From CAVOKN01 sp963696505 (lineage in GTDB: Bacteria > Pseudomonadota > Gammaproteobacteria > Burkholderiales > Rhodocyclaceae), in assembly GCA_963696505.1 (NCBI GenBank), contig CAVOKN010000031.1, forward strand, positions 1-45,056: 45,056 nt of DNA. Direction: 5' to 3'. The translations under genes and the position numbers were made by a program. Each line of letters opens with the position of its first letter. Position 1 is the stretch's first letter. A model generated the notes under the pieces. It saw nothing but the letters and a program-made list of their open reading frames with translations. It did not search any database and was not told the origin of the DNA. This document shows positions 1 through 8,777 of the stretch, piece by piece.

Positions 1-11
1 AAGGCTTTCGG

Positions 12-56
12 CCCACAAGCCATTGTGGGTCGCCAACCCGTTGACAACTACGGGTT
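12..56. repeat. Two adjacent short hairpins left of the transposase
   Basis: CCCACAA at 12-18 pairs with TTGTGGG at 23-29 (7-bp stem, 4-base loop), and AACCCG at 35-40 pairs with CGGGTT at 51-56 (10-base loop). They could be subterminal structures of the insertion sequence or the end of whatever lies to the left. Pairing is seen directly; the role is unknown. Confidence 0.45.
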
Positions 57-76
57 GTATATAGCAGTATGCATGT

Positions 77-1817
77 ATGGGTATCGGCGCACCTAAAGAT
101 ATAACGCAGTGCCGCCGCTTCTTCGAGGAGCCTTCGCAGCCGCGCCAGCGCATGTACGAGGCCCTGCGCGCCTACTTCCTCGAAGGCCACCCCTCCCAGG
201 TGGTCGCCCGCGCCTTCGGCTACAGCCCCGGAGCGTTTCGTGTGCTGTGCCATCAGTTCCGCCGTGACCCCAACCCCCAGTTCTTCATCAGCCCCGCCCC
301 CGGGCCGCGCACGCAGCCGAAGAAGTCCAGGGCGCAGCGATCTGGCGGTGGCCTTGCGCAAGCAGAACCACTCGGTCTATGAGATCGCCCAGGCATTGAA
401 GGATCAGGCGATCGCCTTGAGCCCGACGGCGGTGCGCGAGCTGCTGCGCGCCGAAGGCTTTGCCCCCTTGCCGCGGCGCTTGGACGAGGAGCGCCCGGCG
501 CAGCTCGGGCCCACGGCCGAGCCGGTAGCCGACGTGCGAGCGTTTTCTCTGGTCCCCGGCACCCGGTTCGTGACCCGCTGCGGCGGCTTGTTCCTGTTCC
601 TGCCCGAACTGGTGCGCCTTCAGGTGGATGCCATGGGCAGCGAGGCCCGGCTGCCGGGCTCGGCGATGATTCCGGCGGGGCAGGCGCTACGCGCCGCGCT
701 GGCACTGAAGCTGTGGTCGATCGAGCGCAAGAGCCATGTCATGGCGCTGGTGGCCGACCCGGGCTTGGCGCTGTTCTGCGGGCTCAACGCCATCCCCAAG
801 AAGAGCTACCTGTGTGAGTATTCCTCGCGCGTGGATCACGCCCGCACCACCGGCCTGCTGGCGGCCTGGCATCGCGCGCTGGCCCAGGATGCGCTGTTCA
901 CCGGCGAATCCTTCAATCTGGATTTCCACTCGGTGCCCTACTACGGGGAGGATGCGCAGATCGAACGCCACTACGTCTCGATGCGCAGCCGCGCCCAACC
1001 GAGCGTGCTGGCCTTCCTCGCCCAGGACGCGGCGGGACGGGCCTTTTGCTATTCGAATGCCGATCTGCGTAAGGGCGAGGAAGCGGAGGAGATCTTCCGC
1101 TTCATCGAGTTCTGGAAGAAACACCACGGGGCGCTTCCCCGCCACCTGGTGTTCGATTCGCGCCTGACCACCTATGCGAATCTGGCACGACTCGATGACT
1201 TGGGAATCACCTTCATCACGTTGCGCCGGCGCTCGGCCAGGCTGCTCGATGAGATCAAAGGGCTGCCGGCTTCAAGCTGGCACCGGGTCAGCCTGGACGT
1301 GCCGGCGCGCAAGTACAAAACGCCGCGGGTGTTCGAGCAGCCGGTGACCCTGGCCGGGGCCAGCCTGCGGCAACTGTTCGTGCTCGATCTGGGTCACGAG
1401 GAACCGACCATCCTGCTCACCAACGACCGGCACGCCACCCACGCCAAGCTGCTCACCCGCTACGCCCAGCGCATGCTCATCGAGAACGCCTTGTCGGACG
1501 CCGTGCGCTTCTTCCACATGGATGCGCTGAGCTCGGCGGTGGGCCTGAAGGTCGATTTCGACATGGCGCTACTGGTGATCGCCAGCGGCCTGTACCGACT
1601 GCTGGCCCGGCGCATGCGCGGCTACGCCGATGCCCAAGCCCGACACATCTTCCGCGATCTGATCGATACGCCGGCCGATGTCACCGTCTCCGAGGGGGAG
1701 GTCCACGTGCGCTTCCACCGCCGCGCCCACCTGCCAATTATCATCGCCTCGGGACTCCTGGACTCACCGCTCCAGGTGCCTTGGTGGCAGGACTACACCC
1801 TGCGCATGAGCGCGTAG
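77..1817 (+). pseudogene. DDE transposase (IS4-like fold) with a +1 frameshift
   Basis: Transposase of a DDE-type insertion sequence. The N-terminal part (77 to about 335) reads as a helix-turn-helix segment in one frame; the rest (about 339 to 1817) continues in the next frame, so one base must be skipped near 333-338 to join them. The large part holds the catalytic pattern: Asp in NLDFHSVPYYGE, Asp in LVFDSRLTTYANL, and a Glu in the helical RMLIENALSDAVRFF segment, as in IS4-superfamily enzymes. The exact IS family is not assigned. The 525-codon frame could also start at 240, but its first 30 residues are just a shifted reading of the helix-turn-helix region. The shift may be a disabling mutation, a sequencing error or, less likely, a programmed frameshift. 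Confidence 0.75.
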
Positions 1818-1872
1818 CCGATACCCAGATCCCGCTCCCTGTTAGGCGAATTCCGGAGCGTGGAAATCCAGG

Positions 1873-2592
1873 CTAGGGCACGACGATCCCCGGCAGCAGA
1901 CGATCGAATTCCTTCTTGACCACCGCGTAGCACTCGCAGGTGCGCGCCTCCAACCCCGCCCGATCGAGCACCGTGATATGGCCACGTTGATACTCGATCA
2001 GGCCGGCCCGCTGTACGTTGCCGGCGGCCTCGGTGACGCCCTCGCGGCGCACGCCGAGCATGTTCGCGATCAGCTCCTGCGTCATGACCAGCTCGTCGGC
2101 GGGCAGGCGGTCCAGGGAGAGCAGCAGCCAGCGGCAGAACTGCTGATCCAGCGAGTGATGGCGATTGCATACCGCGGTCTGCGCCATCTGGGTCAGCAAG
2201 GCCTGGGTGTAGCGCAGCAACAGATGCTGCAGCTCGCCGGAGCGATTGAACTCCTGCTTCAGCAGAGCCCCCTTTAAGCGGTAGGCGTGGCCGGCGCTCT
2301 GCACGACTGCGCGGTTGGGCATGGTTTCGCCGCCCATGAACAGGGCCACACCGATGATGCCGTCGTGGCCGACCACGGCGATCTCGGCCGAGGCGCCATC
2401 CATCATGACGTAGAGCAGGGACACGATCGAGGTGGTGGGGAAATAGACGTGACGCAACTCGTTGCCGGACTCGTAGAGCACGTGACCGAGCGGCATAGTC
2501 ACCAGTTCCAGATGCGGCAACAGGCGCTCGCGATCCTGCGCCGGCAGGGCGGCAAGAAGGTGGTTCTGGCGGGGGTTGTGTGGCTCCGGCAT
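1873..2592 (-). CDS. Crp/Fnr family transcriptional regulator (copy 1)
   Basis: A 239-residue DNA-binding regulator: an N-terminal cyclic-nucleotide-binding-like beta barrel (about residues 15-135, including YFPTTSIVSLLYVM and LFMGGE) and a C-terminal winged helix (about 165-225) with recognition-helix region MLGVRREGVTEAAG. There is no N-terminal cysteine cluster, so an Fnr-type iron-sulfur sensor is unlikely; the ligand is unknown. Start ATG is preceded by GGGAGG at good spacing. It is divergent from the lipoprotein gene at 3309 across a 716-base gap and is closely related to the regulator at 9637-10380, sharing blocks such as LLLRYTQALLTQM and CNRHHS. Control of the nearby envelope-stress genes is inferred from position only. 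Confidence 0.9.
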   Translation of the reverse strand: MPEPHNPRQNHLLAALPAQDRERLLPHLELVTMPLGHVLYESGNELRHVYFPTTSIVSLLYVMMDGASAEIAVVGHDGIIGVALFMGGETMPNRAVVQSAGHAYRLKGALLKQEFNRSGELQHLLLRYTQALLTQMAQTAVCNRHHSLDQQFCRWLLLSLDRLPADELVMTQELIANMLGVRREGVTEAAGNVQRAGLIEYQRGHITVLDRAGLEARTCECYAVVKKEFDRLLPGIVVP

Positions 2593-3308
2593 GAATGCCT
2601 CCCTATCGTCAGCCAGGATGGCAGGATCTCGTCAGTACCAGGAACAGCTCCTGCGAACCAATCTACCCGATCCCGCCAAGTTCGGCAACGTACAGACGCA
2701 GCAGCGAAATCGGCGCAGCTTGTTCGCGCAACGTGGTTCTTTGGTGCGCAGCGGGAAGTGGGTGTGGGCAAGGCGCGCCGCGACGGCGGATGGGTTGGTG
2801 CCGCAGCCGAACCGTCACCTGGCAATTCCTGTGCTGGGCGCAAATCTGCGAGGCGTACTTTGCTATTTCCAGGATCCGTCAAAGCCGACTATGGATTCGG
2901 CCAGGAGCGTGGGCAACAGACCCCGATCCAAGAATCCCGCAACCGGCCCACTTACGTGCGCTTGTGGTGGGACACCAGCCCTGGGGACGCGCCCGCGGAC
3001 CGCCTACTGGCGGATGACGCCATCGGGCGCGCCAGCAACGAACTGGCCTGGCCCGCTCCGACCGCCACAGCGGTCGCACAACGAGCGTCAGGGTACAGAG
3101 AAGATCCCGCGAGTGGGAGACGACCGCCGTGGCGGTCGACAGCCGAACCGGGTTCGACCGGGCCGCCCAGGTCACACGCCGCGGGAAAGGTTATGGAAGC
3201 TCGGCAACACGATGAGCTTCAAGGAGCTAAACGAAACTTTTCGACTCAGCAGTTGCGGCGCAGGCGCGCCGGTAAGCAAGCTTCTTCAACCCATGCAGGA
3301 GATTTGTG
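2593..3308. other. Intergenic region, 716 bases, no gene recognised
   Basis: Lies between the divergent crp-like gene and the first lipoprotein gene. Overlapping open frames exist on both strands, but they have no recognisable product, no good ribosome site and shadow each other. The region must hold promoters for both neighbours. A good ribosome binding site (AGGAGA at 3297-3302) serves the gene at 3309. Confidence 0.5.
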
Positions 3309-3785
3309 ATGAAAACGATGAATGGACTCGGATCAGTGCTAAGCGTGATTGCTGCCCTGACTCTCGGCGCGTGCGCAAGCATGGATAGCCCCTCCAATGC
3401 GCCCAATGTCGGCGCCGCCAACCCGGCCGGGACTAGCTCGAGGTATGGCGTGGTGCAATCGATCGAACTCGTGAAGCAAAGCGACGATGGCATTGCCGGC
3501 AGCGGCATCGGCCTGGGCACCATCGCCGGCGCCGTGGTCGGGGGTGTCGTCGGCAACCAGGTGGGATCCGGACGGGGAAACACGGCGGCGACCGTGATCG
3601 GCGCGGCCGGTGGTGCCTACATCGGCCACGAACTGGAGAACCGGCAACCGCAGAAGGCAGATGCGTACAAGGTCACCGTCCGCCTGGAGGACGGGTCATA
3701 TCAAGCCGTGACGCAGAGCACGAATGCCGACTTGCGAGTCGGCGACCGGGTGCGGATGGAAAACGGCGTCCTGCAGCGTTACTGA
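3309..3785 (+). CDS. Glycine-zipper outer-membrane lipoprotein (SlyB/17-kDa antigen-like)
   Basis: Predicted lipoprotein of 158 residues. The signal peptide ends in lipobox LGAC, placing the mature Cys near residue 23. A glycine-zipper segment follows at about residues 58-105 (GIGLGTIAGAVVGGVVGNQVGSG), and the C-terminal part (VTVRLEDGSYQAV and GDRVRMENG) matches the usual tail of this family. Such proteins sit in the outer membrane and are often induced by envelope stress; the molecular role is unclear. ATG 3309 is chosen over GTG 3306 because AGGAGA is then about 7 bases away. It is first in a run of same-strand envelope genes. Confidence 0.85.
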   Translation: MKTMNGLGSVLSVIAALTLGACASMDSPSNAPNVGAANPAGTSSRYGVVQSIELVKQSDDGIAGSGIGLGTIAGAVVGGVVGNQVGSGRGNTAATVIGAAGGAYIGHELENRQPQKADAYKVTVRLEDGSYQAVTQSTNADLRVGDRVRMENGVLQRY

Positions 3786-3834
3786 TGACGGCATGAGCGT
3801 GGTCTCGGTCCGCAGAGTCCTGCACAAGGCGAGC

Positions 3835-4329
3835 ATGAAAACCCGTCCCAACGAAACCCCGTACCTGCTCTTGCTGATCGGGGTTGGCGCGGTGATCCTG
3901 GTGGGTACATCCGCAGTTGCGGCCGTGATGGCGTGGATGTCCACCGCGGGCGCCGTGACAGGGTTCGTCGCACTCGACAAGTTGCTCGACACGCTGCCAA
4001 CACCGGCGGCTGGGCCGGCTGGCGCGGTAGCGCAGTTTCCCGCTGGGCGGGTAGAGGGCGACGCGCGCGTCAGGGTCAAGTGTGCGGAATGCAGCGTCGT
4101 CGAGTCCACCCGGGAGTTGGGGCAACTCGGCCGAGGAATCGATCCCGGCGCAGCAGGCGGGCTGACGAGGGGCGGCCGGAACGTGGCAATGGGGAAGTCG
4201 ATCCAGAGCTACGAAGTCACCGTTCGTATGAATGATGGATTGGGCCGCGTGGTCATGGGGGCGAATTCCGCGAACTGGCGAGCAGAGGACATGACAATCA
4301 TCGAAAGCACAAGCCAGTCGAAGGATTGA
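3835..4329 (+). CDS. Membrane-anchored protein with CAEC motif, relative of glycine-zipper proteins
   Basis: A 164-residue protein with an N-terminal transmembrane helix (about residues 10-35, LLLLIGVGAVILVG). Further on it has a KCAECSVVES motif and a C-terminal SYEVTVRMNDGLGRVV segment. Both motifs recur in glycine-zipper lipoproteins of betaproteobacteria, but the glycine zipper itself is not visible between them, so this looks like a derived or shortened relative. Longer starts at 3724 or 3793 are open, but 3724 overlaps the upstream gene and neither has a good ribosome site; AAGGCGAG precedes 3835. It begins 49 bases after the lipoprotein gene and may be cotranscribed. Function unknown. 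Confidence 0.65.
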   Translation: MKTRPNETPYLLLLIGVGAVILVGTSAVAAVMAWMSTAGAVTGFVALDKLLDTLPTPAAGPAGAVAQFPAGRVEGDARVRVKCAECSVVESTRELGQLGRGIDPGAAGGLTRGGRNVAMGKSIQSYEVTVRMNDGLGRVVMGANSANWRAEDMTIIESTSQSKD

Positions 4330-4555
4330 AAGCGGCACCGGCCGGCGCACCGCTCGATTGGACTATGTGTGTCAGCAGACCGACGGCGAAGGAGGCACTC
4401 CGTAACCTCGAAACATCGGAGCCAGCAGGCGAGCAACGTCTGCACCGTGGCAAAGCGCAGCAATCGCTAGCGCCACGGACTTGGCGAAGAGCAGTGTGCG
4501 TCCGGCGATACCAGCCAGTCCATCACTCCCAACCCCACCACATGAAGGAATGATA

Positions 4556-5170
4556 GTGAATAAACTCAACATCAACGTGATCGCGCTTTCCCTCGGCTTC
4601 GCATTCGGCGCTGGTGCGCTGGCGGAAGGTATGTCGAAAGACGACTACAAGGCCGGTAAGGACAGCATCGCAACCGCATACAACTCGGCCAAGGCGGATT
4701 GTGCCTCGCTGTCCGGCAACCCGGGCGACATCTGCGTTGCCGAGGCCAAGGGCAAGGAGATGATCGCAAGAGCCGAACTCGAAGCCAGCTACAAGCCCAA
4801 CCGGGAGACTTACTACCAGGCGCGCATCGCCAAGGCAGAGGCCGAGTATGCCTTGGCGAAGGAAAGATGCGACGACAAGGCCGGCAACGCGAAGGATGTT
4901 TGCGTGAAGGAAGCGAAGGCCGCCGAGACCGCCGCAAAGGCCGATGCCAAGGCGCAGGTGAAGATCTCGGATGCGAACGATACGGCCAACGCCAAATCCG
5001 CAGCGGCGCGTAGCGAGGCGAACAACCAGGCCGCAGGCGCCCGTAAGGATGCCGCGGCAGACAAGCTTGAGGCCCAGTACGGGGTGGCGAAGGAAAAGTG
5101 CGATGTTTACGCGGGCGGCGCCAAGGATGTTTGCCTCGACCGGGCGAAAGAGCGCTTCGGAAAGTCGTAA
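4556..5170 (+). CDS. Secreted alanine/lysine-rich protein with three cysteine-pair repeats
   Basis: A 204-residue protein with signal peptide (about 1-21, ending GALA before EG), then a long charged, helical body rich in Ala, Lys, Glu and Asp. Three copies of a motif with two cysteines about ten residues apart occur: DCASLSGNPGDICVAEAKG, RCDDKAGNAKDVCVKEAKA and KCDVYAGGAKDVCLDRAKE. In the oxidising periplasm each pair could form a disulfide (inference). Start GTG 4556 is preferred because AAGGA lies 7 bases upstream; ATG 4550 would sit only one base from it. No family function is known to me; similar conserved hypothetical proteins occur in betaproteobacteria. It is followed 59 bases later by an OsmB-like gene. 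Confidence 0.75.
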   Translation: MNKLNINVIALSLGFAFGAGALAEGMSKDDYKAGKDSIATAYNSAKADCASLSGNPGDICVAEAKGKEMIARAELEASYKPNRETYYQARIAKAEAEYALAKERCDDKAGNAKDVCVKEAKAAETAAKADAKAQVKISDANDTANAKSAAARSEANNQAAGARKDAAADKLEAQYGVAKEKCDVYAGGAKDVCLDRAKERFGKS

Positions 5171-5229
5171 GCCGCAATCGAACAAGTGCGAATGACCGGA
5201 AACACAACTTTTGAGAAAGAGGTAGCCCC

Positions 5230-5451
5230 ATGAAAACGATGCAGAGATACGCGTTCGGTGCAGTTGCCGCAGTCATGTTCCTCGGCCTGGGTGGTTGTGC
5301 CGGGATGTCAACTCAGGATAAGAGCACCGTGATCGGCGCCGGCACCGGTGCCGTCGGCGGTGCCGTTCTCACGGGTGGCAGCGCGGTCGGAACCGTTGGC
5401 GGTGCAGCCGTTGGCGGCATCATCGGCCACGAAGTGAGCAAACCCAAATAA
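5230..5451 (+). CDS. OsmB-like glycine-zipper lipoprotein
   Basis: A 73-residue lipoprotein. The signal peptide ends in lipobox GLGGC (Cys near residue 23), then almost the whole mature protein is a glycine zipper (TVIGAGTGAVGGAVLTGGS and GTVGGAAVGGIIGHEV). Size and layout match OsmB, an osmotically induced outer-membrane lipoprotein of enterobacteria; orthology is not proved. A ribosome site AGAGG lies upstream of ATG. It shares orientation and spacing with the neighbouring small envelope genes. Confidence 0.8.
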   Translation: MKTMQRYAFGAVAAVMFLGLGGCAGMSTQDKSTVIGAGTGAVGGAVLTGGSAVGTVGGAAVGGIIGHEVSKPK

Positions 5452-5519
5452 TGATCGACTGCGACGCGCTGACCTACACGGCCGGTGTGTCGCGGTCGCT
5501 CATTGTCTCGATCCCGCAG

Positions 5520-5540
5520 TGACCGTGATCGACACGGTCA
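5520..5540 (+). terminator. Short hairpin after the OsmB-like gene
   Basis: TGACCGTG at 5520-5527 pairs perfectly with CACGGTCA at 5533-5540 around a 5-base loop. It lies between the OsmB-like gene and the next small lipoprotein gene. The following bases hold only a short T-rich stretch, so it could be a weak terminator or a leader structure of the next gene. Confidence 0.35.
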
Positions 5541-5578
5541 GACTCCTTTCTAGGCCAGCGGGTCACCAGGAGATACAA

Positions 5579-5785
5579 ATGATGAAACTTCGCAACACCG
5601 TCGGCGCAGTCTCGGTCATGACCGTGGCCATGAGTGCGCTGTTATTGGCGCTATCCGGTTGCCAAAAAGAAGGCCCGGCAGAGCAGGCCGGCAAGGCAGT
5701 CGACCAGACAGTGGAGAAGGCCGGACAGCAGATCGAAAAAGCCGGTGACAGCATTCAGGATGCCGCAAAGGGCGACAAGAAGTAG
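5579..5785 (+). CDS. Small lipoprotein with helical charged tail
   Basis: A 68-residue lipoprotein. The signal peptide ends in lipobox LSGC (Cys near 28), followed by a short amphipathic helix with repeated KA(G/V) units (AGKAVDQTVEKAGQQIEKAG). It resembles the small entericidin-like or Lpp-like lipoproteins only in general layout, and no family can be named with confidence. Start ATG 5579 is chosen because AGGAG lies about 7 bases upstream; the longer frame from GTG 5519 would add a non-signal stretch. Confidence 0.7.
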   Translation: MMKLRNTVGAVSVMTVAMSALLLALSGCQKEGPAEQAGKAVDQTVEKAGQQIEKAGDSIQDAAKGDKK

Positions 5786-5841
5786 TTTGCATGGCTGCGG
5801 CGAAGCTTGCCTGCTGACCCTCGCATAGGTCATTCGCGGCA

Positions 5842-5895
5842 CATGGGCTCGCCTCCGATTCTCTGACCGATAGCGTACAGATGGGCGAGCCCATG
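5842..5895. repeat. Perfect 12-bp inverted repeat with 30-base spacer
   Basis: CATGGGCTCGCC at 5842-5853 is the exact reverse complement of GGCGAGCCCATG at 5884-5895. The spacer is 30 bases. It may be an operator pair, a long-loop hairpin, or a relic of a mobile element; the sequence does not decide. Confidence 0.5.
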
Positions 5896-6240
5896 ACGGA
5901 GCACGACAGCGGAGGACATCACCCTCAAAATCGCCGAGGCCGGTGACACTCTGCGCGAACGCACGCGCGCCCAGTTGGGCGACCCCCAAAAGCACGGTGT
6001 TCGGCCATTTTCCTCACCAAATCGGCCACCGCGACCACCACCCCAGTGACGGCGGCTGTGTGAATGAATCCGGCCAAAACTGCGCTAAGCGCCCCAGCGT
6101 ACCGAGTTGATGGCAGCGTTCGCGTAATGTGATTGCGAACGGTGATGCGCCGAACCCGGGTACCGCCCGAGTTGATGCGTGAAGGGCGGCTGCTGATCCG
6201 CTCCCGCCGTGGCGATGGCCTGATCTGCCGACGCTGACTA

Positions 6241-6288
6241 TTTTCGCCAGAAGCTGATCAAATCTGGGGGATTGCTCACAATGACGTG
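6241..6288 (+). repeat. 48-base dispersed repeat, copy 1
   Basis: Aligns without gaps to 14202-14249, with 39 of 48 bases identical by eye. The shared core includes GATTGCTC and TGACGTG. Both copies lie upstream of secreted-protein genes on the plus strand. Confidence 0.5.
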
Positions 6289-6323
6289 GGTGGTTCCAGT
6301 AAGCCCAAATGAAAGGAATCACC

Positions 6324-6677
6324 ATGAGATATTCGAACTTGGTCGCCGCAGGATTCATGACACTCGCGTTGAGCGCATGCTTTACGCTTCCCGCGGGTCC
6401 AGCCGGACCGCAAGGCGCAACGGGTGACACCGGCGCAAAGGGTAACACCGGATACACCGGTGCTTCCGGGGGCACCGGTGCAACTGGAACCACCGGTGCA
6501 ACCGGAACCACCGGTGCAACCGGAACCACCGGCGCGTCCGGCGGCACCGGGGCAACCGGAGACACCGGTGCAACGGGTGATACCGGTGCGACCGGCAGCA
6601 CGGGTGCAAAGGGCAGCACCGGCGCGAAAGGAACCACCGCAACCGGCGGTACCGTGGTGATCGTCCCGCCTCGCTGA
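6324..6677 (+). CDS. Collagen-like repeat lipoprotein
   Basis: A 117-residue predicted lipoprotein. The signal peptide ends in lipobox LSAC (Cys 19), then come about 27 uninterrupted Gly-X-Y triplets (GPAGPQGATGDTGAKG onward, mainly GAT, GTT, GDT, GST and GAK), and a short non-repeat tail ending VVIVPPR. Gly-X-Y runs of this kind form collagen triple helices in bacterial surface proteins, and Thr-rich triplets resemble those of glycosylated spore or surface collagens (family knowledge). Trimerisation and surface exposure here are inference. Start ATG 6324 is preferred over 6309 because AAAGGA lies 7 bases upstream. It stands alone, followed by a 365-base gap. Confidence 0.85.
   Translation: MRYSNLVAAGFMTLALSACFTLPAGPAGPQGATGDTGAKGNTGYTGASGGTGATGTTGATGTTGATGTTGASGGTGATGDTGATGDTGATGSTGAKGSTGAKGTTATGGTVVIVPPR
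6477..6530 (+). repeat. Three tandem 18-base units inside the collagen-like gene
   Basis: The 18-base unit GGTGCAACCGGAACCACC is repeated three times head to tail (the first copy differs by one base). Each unit encodes two Gly-X-Thr triplets. Such near-identical tandem units can change number by slippage without shifting the frame. Confidence 0.8.
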
Positions 6678-7042
6678 CGAGGTCCAAGGCGAACCGTGGA
6701 TTTCGTATTTCACGGTTCGCCCGTCCTGCAGTCGCAGCGCCCGTACATGATTGGCCGGGCTCTGTACTCCGGCGCACAGACGACCGTCGGATTGACCGCC
6801 ATCATTGCCAAGAGGTCCAATGGGTTCATCGGCCAAGGTCACTTCGTACGGGCCGTGAGCCTTGGGGCGCCGCGAGATCTTGACGTCCGGTCGGGCTAAC
6901 GGGATAGGCCCTGATTATTCACACATGCCTCGGGAAATGCGCTGTTCTTGCAAACGATGCGAGGTCGCAATCGTTTGTTGCCGTCCCCACAAGCGCGGTT
7001 TCTTCTCAGGGGATTCTTGCAGACCGTTCATGGGAATCGGCG
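6678..7042. other. Intergenic region, 365 bases, nothing recognised
   Basis: Short open frames here have no recognisable product or ribosome site. The promoter of the sensor kinase operon is expected in this stretch, but no clear motif was seen. Confidence 0.4.
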
Positions 7043-8777
7043 ATGTCCCAAACCAGCAGTGATCCCACCCTTGCCGACGATCCCGGCGTCGCTGACGGTA
7101 CCACCGAAGTCCAGCGCAAGAAGGCATTCCTCAAGGCGGGGGCGTTGCGCCATGCGATCCTCGGCAGCGCCAATTTCGCGATTATCGCCACCGATGAGAA
7201 GGGCATCATCCAATTATTCAATGTCGGCGCCGAGCGCATGCTGGGGTACATGGCCGCCGAAGTCGTTGAACAGGACAAGCCCGAGCGATATTCATGATCC
7301 TCAGGAAGTGATGGCGCGCGCCCAGGCATTGAGCCTCGAGTTCGCGACCGCCATTGCGCCGGGCTTCGAGGCACTGGCATTCAAGGCTACGCGCGACATC
7401 GAAGACATTTATGAATTGACGTATATCCGCAAGGACGGCACCCGCTTTCCCGCCATCGTATCGATCACGGCACTGCGCGGCGACAATGGCGAGATCATCG
7501 GATACCTGTTGATCGGTACCGACAATTCCGCGCGCAAGCGCGTCGAATCGGAACTGATCGAATCCATGGCAGCTGCGGAGAAAGCCAACCGCGCGAAAAC
7601 GGATTTTCTATCCGCCATGAGCCATGAGTTGCGCACGCCGCTCAATGCGATCCTCGGTTTCGCCCAGCTTATGGAAACCGGCGCTCCGCCGCCGACGCCC
7701 TCCCAGAAGCGAAACCTCGATCAGATTCTCAAGGCGGGATGGTATCTGCTGGAGTTGATCAACGAAATCCTCGATCTCGCGCTGATCGAATCGGGCAAGG
7801 TGACGCTGTCGCGGGAGGCGGTCTCGCTGGGCGAGGTCATGATCGAGTGCCGGGCCATGATCGAGCCGCAGGCGCAGAAGCGCGGCATCGGCATGACGTT
7901 TCCGCGGTTCGACATCCCTCACTTCGTCAAAGCCGATCGGACCCGCGTCAAACAGGTTCTGATCAACCTGCTTTTCAATGCAGTCAAGTACAACAAGGCC
8001 GGCGGCGCGGTAGCCGTGGAGTGCACCCTGAGTCCACCGGATTCGATTCGTATCAGCGTCCGCGATACCGGTGCAGGGCTGGCTCCGGAACAGCTTGCGC
8101 AGCTTTTCCAGCCCTTCAATCGCCTCGGAAGAGAAGCTGGCGTGGAGGAAGGCACGGGCATCGGCCTGGTGGTGACCAAGCAGTTGGTCGAACTGATGGG
8201 GGGCGCGATTGGCGTGGAGAGCACCGTCGGAGTGGGCAGCGTGTTCTGGATCGACTTGAGCCTGACGAGCGCACCGCAGCTTGCAGTTCGGGAAGCCGAA
8301 CAAGCGGCGCTGGCGCGACCGCAATTGGCGCGCGACACACCGCTGCGCACCCTGCTCTATGTGGAAGACAATCCGGCCAATCTGGAACTGGTCGAGCAAC
8401 TCGTGGCGCGCCGCCCCGACCTGCGCCTGCTCGGCGCGGCGGACGGTAGTCTCGGCATCGAGTTTGCACGTGCCTACCAGCCGGAGGTGATACTGATGGA
8501 CATCAACCTGCCCGGCATCAGCGGGCTCCAAGCCATGACCATCCTGCGCGCAGATCCATCGACGGCGCATATCCCCATCATCGCGCTCAGCGCCAACGCG
8601 GTGCCCCGTGACATCGCGAAGGCCCTCGACGCAGGATTCTTCAGCTATCTCACCAAACCGATCAAGGTCACCCAGTTCATGGATGCGCTGGACGCGGCAC
8701 TGAAATTCTCGAAAATGACCGCATCGACGACCGCATCGACAAAAATTGGCCGCGCCGTCAGCGCGGAACAAGCATGA
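7043..8777 (+). CDS. Hybrid sensor histidine kinase (PAS-HisKA-HATPase-REC), frameshifted in the PAS domain
   Basis: Sensor kinase of about 577 residues if the frame is repaired. Order: PAS domain (about 33-165), dimerisation and phosphoacceptor helix with His near residue 194 in SAMSHELRTPLNAIL, ATP-binding domain with N box (NLLFNAVKYNKAGG), DTGAGL and GTGIGL boxes, and a C-terminal receiver domain with phospho-acceptor Asp in LMDINLPG near 486 and a Lys in LTKPI. No membrane segment is seen, so it is probably cytosolic. The first 80 codons (7043 to about 7285) are in one frame and the rest in the next; removing one C from the CCCG near 7282-7285 restores the family sequence across the join. 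This may be a true mutation or a base-call error. A shorter product could start at ATG 7311. It overlaps the next gene by ATGA. Confidence 0.8.

Larger units (their letters stand above)
1..1872 (+). mobile_element. Insertion-sequence-like element, ends not resolved
   Basis: The stretch is occupied by one transposase gene (77-1817) with short flanks, and the regulator on the other strand ends at 1873. I could not find matching terminal inverted repeats or a target duplication, so the limits are only the window edge and the neighbouring gene. The left end may lie outside the window. Two hairpins sit left of the transposase (12-29 and 35-56). Confidence 0.5.
5786..6323. other. Intergenic region, 538 bases, with repeats but no gene
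   Basis: No convincing coding frame. It contains a perfect 12-bp inverted repeat (5842-5853 with 5884-5895) and one copy of a 48-base repeat (6241-6288) that recurs at 14202-14249. The promoter of the collagen-like gene should lie here. Confidence 0.5.

Noticed and set aside
2287..3388. Long plus-strand frames over the crp-like gene and its upstream gap (340 and 270 codons)
   Set aside because: One overlaps the regulator on the other strand and both run through the gap with no motif, no ribosome site and mutual overlap; typical GC-rich shadow frames.
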